In this document: one piece after another, positions 62,859 to 64,000 of the stretch | How the letters are laid out: each line of letters opens with the position of its first letter | Numbering within the stretch: position 1 is the first letter of the stretch | Source: Planctomycetota bacterium | GTDB taxonomy: Bacteria; Planctomycetota; Planctomycetia; Planctomycetales; Planctomycetaceae | Assembly: GCA_003388505.1 (NCBI GenBank) | Contig: QQVO01000002.1 | Location: 62,001-126,000 of the forward strand | Length of the DNA stretch: 64,000 bases | Direction of reading: 5' to 3' | Translations under genes and position numbers: made by a program | Notes under the pieces: model-generated | The model's input: the letters and a program-made list of their open reading frames with translations, nothing else | Told to the model about the DNA's origin: nothing | The model's database searches: none

Positions 62859-64000
62859 ATGGGGTTGATGCGATTCCTCGTCTATCCCGAAGAAGCGCTG
62901 GACGACTGGCCGGAGGTTCGCAGCGCATATGTGAGTGGTGTGGACGGGCGCGTCTACCCCACTCGAATCGATGTCGAGGGGAACGTGGTGACCTGTCGGC
63001 GGCCCCACTCCGACAGCGGCAAGCTGCACGTCCCCTGGCCGGTCCCCGGACGGGGACGACCGGTGGTCTCCACCGCTTCGCTCCGGGAACGGGACGAACC
63101 GTATCTGCTGACGCTCGAACTGGCCCGCGGCGCTCTGGCACAACTCCGCGATCAATGCGCCGCCTGGCAATTGCTCCAGATGGCGACCCCGGCAGAGTAT
63201 CACGAGGCCGAGAAGGCCGCGTTCCTTCTCTTCAGCCAGGCGGCGACGGCTCAAGACGATCCTCGCGAGTCCGGCCGGCTGGCCACGGAGGCGATCGCAC
63301 GGACGTTTTCCGCGGCGGACATCCTGGTTGAGTGTTACGTGGAACAACGGCAGGCGATGTTGAAGTATTCCCCGGGGCACTCCTCGAAACTGCTGGGGTG
63401 CAAACTCGATCGCGCGTTCTGGGACAGCGACTTCGCCGCGACCGTTGGCGACGTCTTTAACGCGGCCATGATTCCCGTGGAATGGAAGAACATCGAGCCG
63501 CGCGAGGGCGACTACGACTGGGAGGGTCTCGATCGTCTGGTCGACCACTGTGACAAGCAGCGATTGATCCTCGGCGCCGGTCCGCTGATCGACTTGGGGC
63601 CGCGCGGGATGCCGGAGTGGCTCAGCCAGTGGCAGGACGACTTCATCAATCTCCAGAGCTTCGTCTGCGACTTCATTGAAACAGCCGTCAGTCGTTACAC
63701 CGGTCGCGTCCGCATCTGGGAAGTCTCGGCCCGGGCCAATACCGGGGTGGCCCTGGGACTCGGCGAGGAGAACCGGTTGGCCCTCGCCGTCCGCAGTCTC
63801 GAAACGGCCGCCCGCACCGATTTCGAATCGCAGTTCTTCATTCGTGTCGATCAGCCCTTCAGCGAATACCAGGCGCGGGGACAGCATCGGCTCTCGGCGT
63901 TTCAATTCGTCGATACGCTGATTCGCTCAAACATCGGCGTGCGGGGAGTGAACCTGGAGATGTCGATGGGCTTCCGGCCCCGAGGCACGCTGCTGCGCAA
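62859..64000 (+). CDS. GH10-like glycoside hydrolase, partial at right edge
   Basis: The reading frame is open from the ATG at 62859 to the window end (380 residues visible, no stop). The first ~170 residues form an N-terminal domain I do not recognise (MRFLVYPEEALDDWPEVRSA...). A GH10-type TIM barrel then begins near residue 185, with AAMIPVEWKNIEPREGDYDW and LDRLVDHCDKQRLILGAGPL, typical of the first strands of xylanase-like enzymes. The segment RVRIWEVSARANTG stands where GH10 usually reads W-D-V-V-N-E; the acid/base Glu is absent there. The protein may be inactive, use another residue or act on an unusual substrate. GGGGA lies six bases before the start. Confidence 0.78.
   Translation, partial: MGLMRFLVYPEEALDDWPEVRSAYVSGVDGRVYPTRIDVEGNVVTCRRPHSDSGKLHVPWPVPGRGRPVVSTASLRERDEPYLLTLELARGALAQLRDQCAAWQLLQMATPAEYHEAEKAAFLLFSQAATAQDDPRESGRLATEAIARTFSAADILVECYVEQRQAMLKYSPGHSSKLLGCKLDRAFWDSDFAATVGDVFNAAMIPVEWKNIEPREGDYDWEGLDRLVDHCDKQRLILGAGPLIDLGPRGMPEWLSQWQDDFINLQSFVCDFIETAVSRYTGRVRIWEVSARANTGVALGLGEENRLALAVRSLETAARTDFESQFFIRVDQPFSEYQARGQHRLSAFQFVDTLIRSNIGVRGVNLEMSMGFRPRGTLLR

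Noticed and set aside
1-64000. CRISPR arrays, rRNA or tRNA genes
   Set aside because: No regularly spaced direct repeats, rRNA-like blocks or cloverleaf-forming segments were recognised by eye; a tRNA scan was not possible.

Overview
The window looks like a chromosomal segment of a planctomycete (phylum Planctomycetota, probably order Planctomycetales). The evidence is a secreted PSCyt1/PSCyt2-DUF1549-DUF1553 cytochrome-like protein, an ECF sigma factor paired with a Ser/Thr kinase, a giant DUF4175-type coiled-coil protein, a BBP7-like beta-barrel protein, an McsA/McsB pair and lipid A genes. The DNA is GC-rich, so almost every real gene carries long shadow ORFs on the other strand. I see no rRNA, tRNA, CRISPR array or phage module. 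I cannot name the species from the sequence.

Layout: 0.2-7 kb holds the DUF4175-type membrane protein and an Nramp-like transporter, both on the minus strand. At 7.5-11.5 kb are a GNAT acetyltransferase and the cytochrome-like protein. At 11.7-13.4 kb is an AT-richer accessory pocket: a small membrane protein, a small acidic protein overlapping a retropepsin-like aspartic protease, and a broken PIN toxin. At 13.4-15.7 kb is the sigma factor/kinase pair. At 15.9-20.3 kb are a secreted Gly/Gln-rich protein, a Gfo/Idh/MocA oxidoreductase, an orphan antitoxin whose toxin is deleted, a deletion-ridden IS630 copy and csrA. At 20.4-23.3 kb a YfhO-like protein is translationally coupled to a sugar isomerase. 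At 24.1-29.5 kb are a thioredoxin-trypsin fusion, a membrane-inserted P-loop ATPase and a THUMP RNA methyltransferase. At 29.9-37.6 kb is a mostly housekeeping plus-strand run: phosphoesterase, yidC, lpxD, lpxI, PilZ, YdjM-like, nitrilase. At 37.7-44.8 kb are small membrane proteins, mcsA-mcsB, a TPR protein, sppA and a DUF493 protein. At 44.9-48.7 kb a deoxyhypusine-synthase-like gene (speY) and arginine decarboxylase (speA) diverge. At 48.7-52.2 kb are an outer-membrane barrel, a 1.5 kb gene-free stretch and a methyltransferase. At 52.7-57.2 kb are an S41 protease, a beta-propeller and an FHA kinase. At 57.2-62.5 kb are a GHMP kinase, galU, a PQQ-type propeller with EF-hand-like loops and a secreted triple-RidA protein. 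A GH10-like glycoside hydrolase runs off the right edge.

Functional themes: envelope building and quality control (YidC, LpxD, LpxI, SppA, S41 protease, barrel); phospho-signalling (two Ser/Thr kinases, an ECF factor, McsB arginine kinase, PilZ, CsrA); polyamine synthesis (SpeA with a SpeY-like enzyme); and nucleotide-sugar supply (GHMP kinase with GalU).

The most unusual content lies between genes. At least five families of dispersed repeats are visible: a ~105 bp element ending in a TAGAGCAA-W-TTGCTCTA palindrome (four copies, one with an IS630 derivative inserted at its last TA), a ~100 bp twin-hairpin element (two inverted copies), a 91 bp element (two direct copies), a 20 bp word (three exact copies) and a 49 bp word (two copies). 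In addition, a 21 bp inverted repeat brackets a 0.65 kb non-coding stretch.
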